The translations under genes were made by a program, and so were the position numbers. The notes under the pieces were generated by a model. The model saw only the letters and a program-made list of their open reading frames with translations, was not told the origin of the DNA and made no database searches. Source: Bacillota bacterium (GTDB taxonomy: Bacteria > Bacillota > Clostridia > Christensenellales > Aristaeellaceae). From it: 64,000 nt of DNA. Shown here piece by piece: positions 62,435-64,000 of the stretch; the first letter of the stretch is position 1, and each line of letters starts with the position of its first letter. The stretch lies in assembly GCA_023421395.1 (NCBI GenBank), contig JAEZTL010000001.1:62001-126000 (forward strand), given 5' to 3'.

Positions 62435-63478
62435 ATGTCCGGTATATTGTATTTTGTGGTTGCGCTGATGGTGTTCGGGCTGATCGTGTTCGCCCACGAG
62501 CTGGGGCATTACCTGGTGGCCCGTGCTTCGGGCATTACGGTGCTGGAGTTCGCCATCGGCTTTGGACCGAAGCTGATTAAGTGGCGCAGAAAGGACATCG
62601 ACTATTCGCTGCGCCTTCTGCCGCTGGGCGGATTTTGCAAGTTTGAAGGGGAGGACGAGTCCTCCGCGGACCCGCGGGCGTTTACCAACGCGCCCGTCTG
62701 GAAGCGTTTTCTAACCATCTTCGCGGGCCCTGCGATGAATTTTGTCTTGGCGTACCTGGCGGTGGTGGTATTTCTTACCGTGGTGGGCGTAAGCTTCGCG
62801 CTGCCGGTGGTACACGGCATCACCTCCGGCATGCCCGCGGAGAATTCCGGGCTCATGGCGGGGGATGTAATCACCGCGGTGGGCGAAGAGCCCATCGAGC
62901 TCAGTGAGGCGGGCGCGGCGAAGCTCGTCCAGCTGATCGGCGCCAGCGAGCCGGACAAGGCCGTGACGCTGACGGTGGACCGCGGCGGCCAGAATGTCGA
63001 AGTTTCCGTCGCGCCGCAGGCGACGGAGGACGGCGGCAAGATCGGCATCACGCTGGGCTCGACGACTCGTTATTATTCGCTGGGTGAGGCGCTGTCGATC
63101 TCCGGCTACCGGGTTTACGACATTACGCTTCTGATGCTGGACGGCCTGAAGAACCTGGTCTTCCGCGGCGAAGGCGTCCAGGACGCCATGGGCCCGGTGG
63201 GGATCATCAGCTTCATGACCGAGGAAATCAGCCGTGACTTTGAGACCATCCTCAACCTGATCGTGATCATTTCGCTGAACGTGGGGCTGATCAACCTCTT
63301 GCCCCTCCCGGCGCTGGATGGCGGGCGGTTGGTATTCCTCCTGGTGGAGGCCGTGCGCCGGAAGCCTGTGAAGCCGGAATACGAAGGCTGGGTGCACGCG
63401 GCGGGGTTTGTGCTGCTGCTGGGCCTTCTGGTTGTGCTCACCTATCATGACATCATGCGAAAGGTGGCCGGCGGATGA
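62435..63478 (+). CDS. rseP: Site-2 metalloprotease RseP
   Basis: A 347-residue intramembrane zinc protease. HExxH lies in FAHELGHYLVARASG (about 20-32), a PDZ domain at about 115-200, and the second zinc motif in NLLPLPALDGGR at about 290. RseP cleaves membrane-anchored anti-sigma factors and signal peptides. ATG 62435 follows AAAGGAG. Its stop overlaps ispG. Confidence 0.94.
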   Translation: MSGILYFVVALMVFGLIVFAHELGHYLVARASGITVLEFAIGFGPKLIKWRRKDIDYSLRLLPLGGFCKFEGEDESSADPRAFTNAPVWKRFLTIFAGPAMNFVLAYLAVVVFLTVVGVSFALPVVHGITSGMPAENSGLMAGDVITAVGEEPIELSEAGAAKLVQLIGASEPDKAVTLTVDRGGQNVEVSVAPQATEDGGKIGITLGSTTRYYSLGEALSISGYRVYDITLLMLDGLKNLVFRGEGVQDAMGPVGIISFMTEEISRDFETILNLIVIISLNVGLINLLPLPALDGGRLVFLLVEAVRRKPVKPEYEGWVHAAGFVLLLGLLVVLTYHDIMRKVAGG

Positions 63479-64000
63479 CGGCCGGAGAAACCGGAGGCGG
63501 TATGACCAGGCGCGTTATGGTGGGAGGCGTGCCGCTGGGCGGCGGCGCGCGGGTTTCCGTACAGTCGATGACCAATACCGACACCCGGGACGTCCCGGCC
63601 ACGCTGGCGCAGATCCGGCGGCTCCATGAGGCGGGGTGTGACATCGTGCGCGTTTCGGTGTACGACGAGGCCTGCGCCAAGGCTGTGCGCGCGCTGGTCG
63701 ACGTTAGTCCCGTGCCGCTGGTGGCGGACATTCACTTTGATTACCGTCTGGCGATCGCATCCATCGAAAACGGCATCGCCAAGGTGCGCATCAATCCCGG
63801 CAACATCGGAGGCCGTGAGAATGTGCGAAGGCTCGCGGACTGCGTGAAGGCGCACCATGTGCCCCTCAGGGTGGGCGTCAACGCCGGATCGCTGGAGCGG
63901 GAATTGCTTCAGAAGTACGGCGGGCCCACGGCGGAGGCGCTGGTGGAGAGCGCCCTCGGCCAGGCCCGCATGCTGGAGGACATGGACGTACACGACATCG
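63475..64000 (+). CDS. ispG: 4-hydroxy-3-methylbut-2-enyl diphosphate synthase (IspG), cut by right edge
   Basis: The last gene is open at the right edge; about 175 residues are visible. GGARVSVQSMTNTDTRDVPA and VADIHFDYRLAIASIENGIA, then KVRINPGNIG, identify IspG (GcpE), the iron-sulfur enzyme of the MEP pathway. Start may be ATG 63475, coupled to rseP, or ATG 63502, close behind GGAGG. The cluster Cys residues lie beyond the window. Its place after dxr and rseP is standard. Confidence 0.92.
   Translation, partial: MTAGETGGGMTRRVMVGGVPLGGGARVSVQSMTNTDTRDVPATLAQIRRLHEAGCDIVRVSVYDEACAKAVRALVDVSPVPLVADIHFDYRLAIASIENGIAKVRINPGNIGGRENVRRLADCVKAHHVPLRVGVNAGSLERELLQKYGGPTAEALVESALGQARMLEDMDVHDI

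Overview
This 64 kb window looks like ordinary chromosome of a GC-rich (about 60-65% by eye), anaerobic, Gram-positive-type bacterium of the class Clostridia. The evidence is a T-box leader before thrS, an M-box leader before mgtA, an L27 precursor with the Firmicutes-type cleavable N-terminus beside its Prp protease, RqcH, GerMN and YitT proteins, rubrerythrin, and many TTG/GTG starts behind strong Shine-Dalgarno sites. I cannot name the species. I see no rRNA, CRISPR array, integrase, transposase or prophage.

Layout. 1-2.3 kb: end of a MATE transporter, a HAD phosphatase and the rplU-prp-rpmA ribosomal operon. 2.5-7.7 kb: DUF454 protein, rqcH, then a GerMN protein, an RNase PH-RdgB fusion and a phosphoesterase in the order known from Bacillus (gerM-rph-ysnA-ysnB). 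7.8-8.6 kb: seven tRNA genes. 8.7-17.1 kb: a TetR regulator, two cell-wall enzymes (amidase and L,D-transpeptidase), an xpt-HAD-small-lipoprotein operon, an FAD protein, a YbaK-type deacylase and a secreted repeat protein. 17.4-24.2 kb: ttcA-like gene and mgtE, a zinc-ribbon membrane protein, then a membrane protein with a cysteine desulfurase and thiI. 24.8-30.4 kb: uppP and an FHA-ftsW-pbp elongation/division cluster, then a CapA-type protein. 30.5-38.1 kb: mazF, yitT, SDR, udk, SGNH hydrolase, DUF1836, trpS, a tyrosine phosphatase, gapA and an Rrf2 regulator. 38.3-44.5 kb: the F1Fo ATP synthase operon, in which the delta gene encodes only the C-terminal domain. 44.7-53 kb: a large unknown HTH protein, rubrerythrin, a discoidin-like secreted protein, the M-box-mgtA unit and an AraC/GyrI-like regulator. 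53-64 kb: T-box-thrS, an Ig-like exported protein, and the translation/isoprenoid run rpsB-tsf-pyrH-frr-(small ORF)-uppS-cdsA-dxr-rseP-ispG, cut by the right edge.

How it fits together. Much of the window makes ribosomes and charges or modifies tRNA. A second theme is the envelope: UppS and UppP make and recycle the undecaprenyl carrier fed by Dxr/IspG, FtsW and the PBP use it, and the amidase and L,D-transpeptidase remodel the wall. Mg2+ homeostasis appears twice (mgtE and M-box-mgtA).

The most unusual material is non-coding. Two dispersed repeat families stand out by eye. One is a two-hairpin element of about 100 bp in five intergenic gaps between convergent genes. The other is a MITE-like element of 160-190 bp with imperfect terminal inverted repeats, in three copies. 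Other notable points are the long mgtA leader with two terminators and a 32-residue upstream ORF, the shortened ATP synthase delta subunit, the rph-rdgB fusion, two small ORFs easily missed (38 and 60 residues) and a decayed lipoprotein gene.
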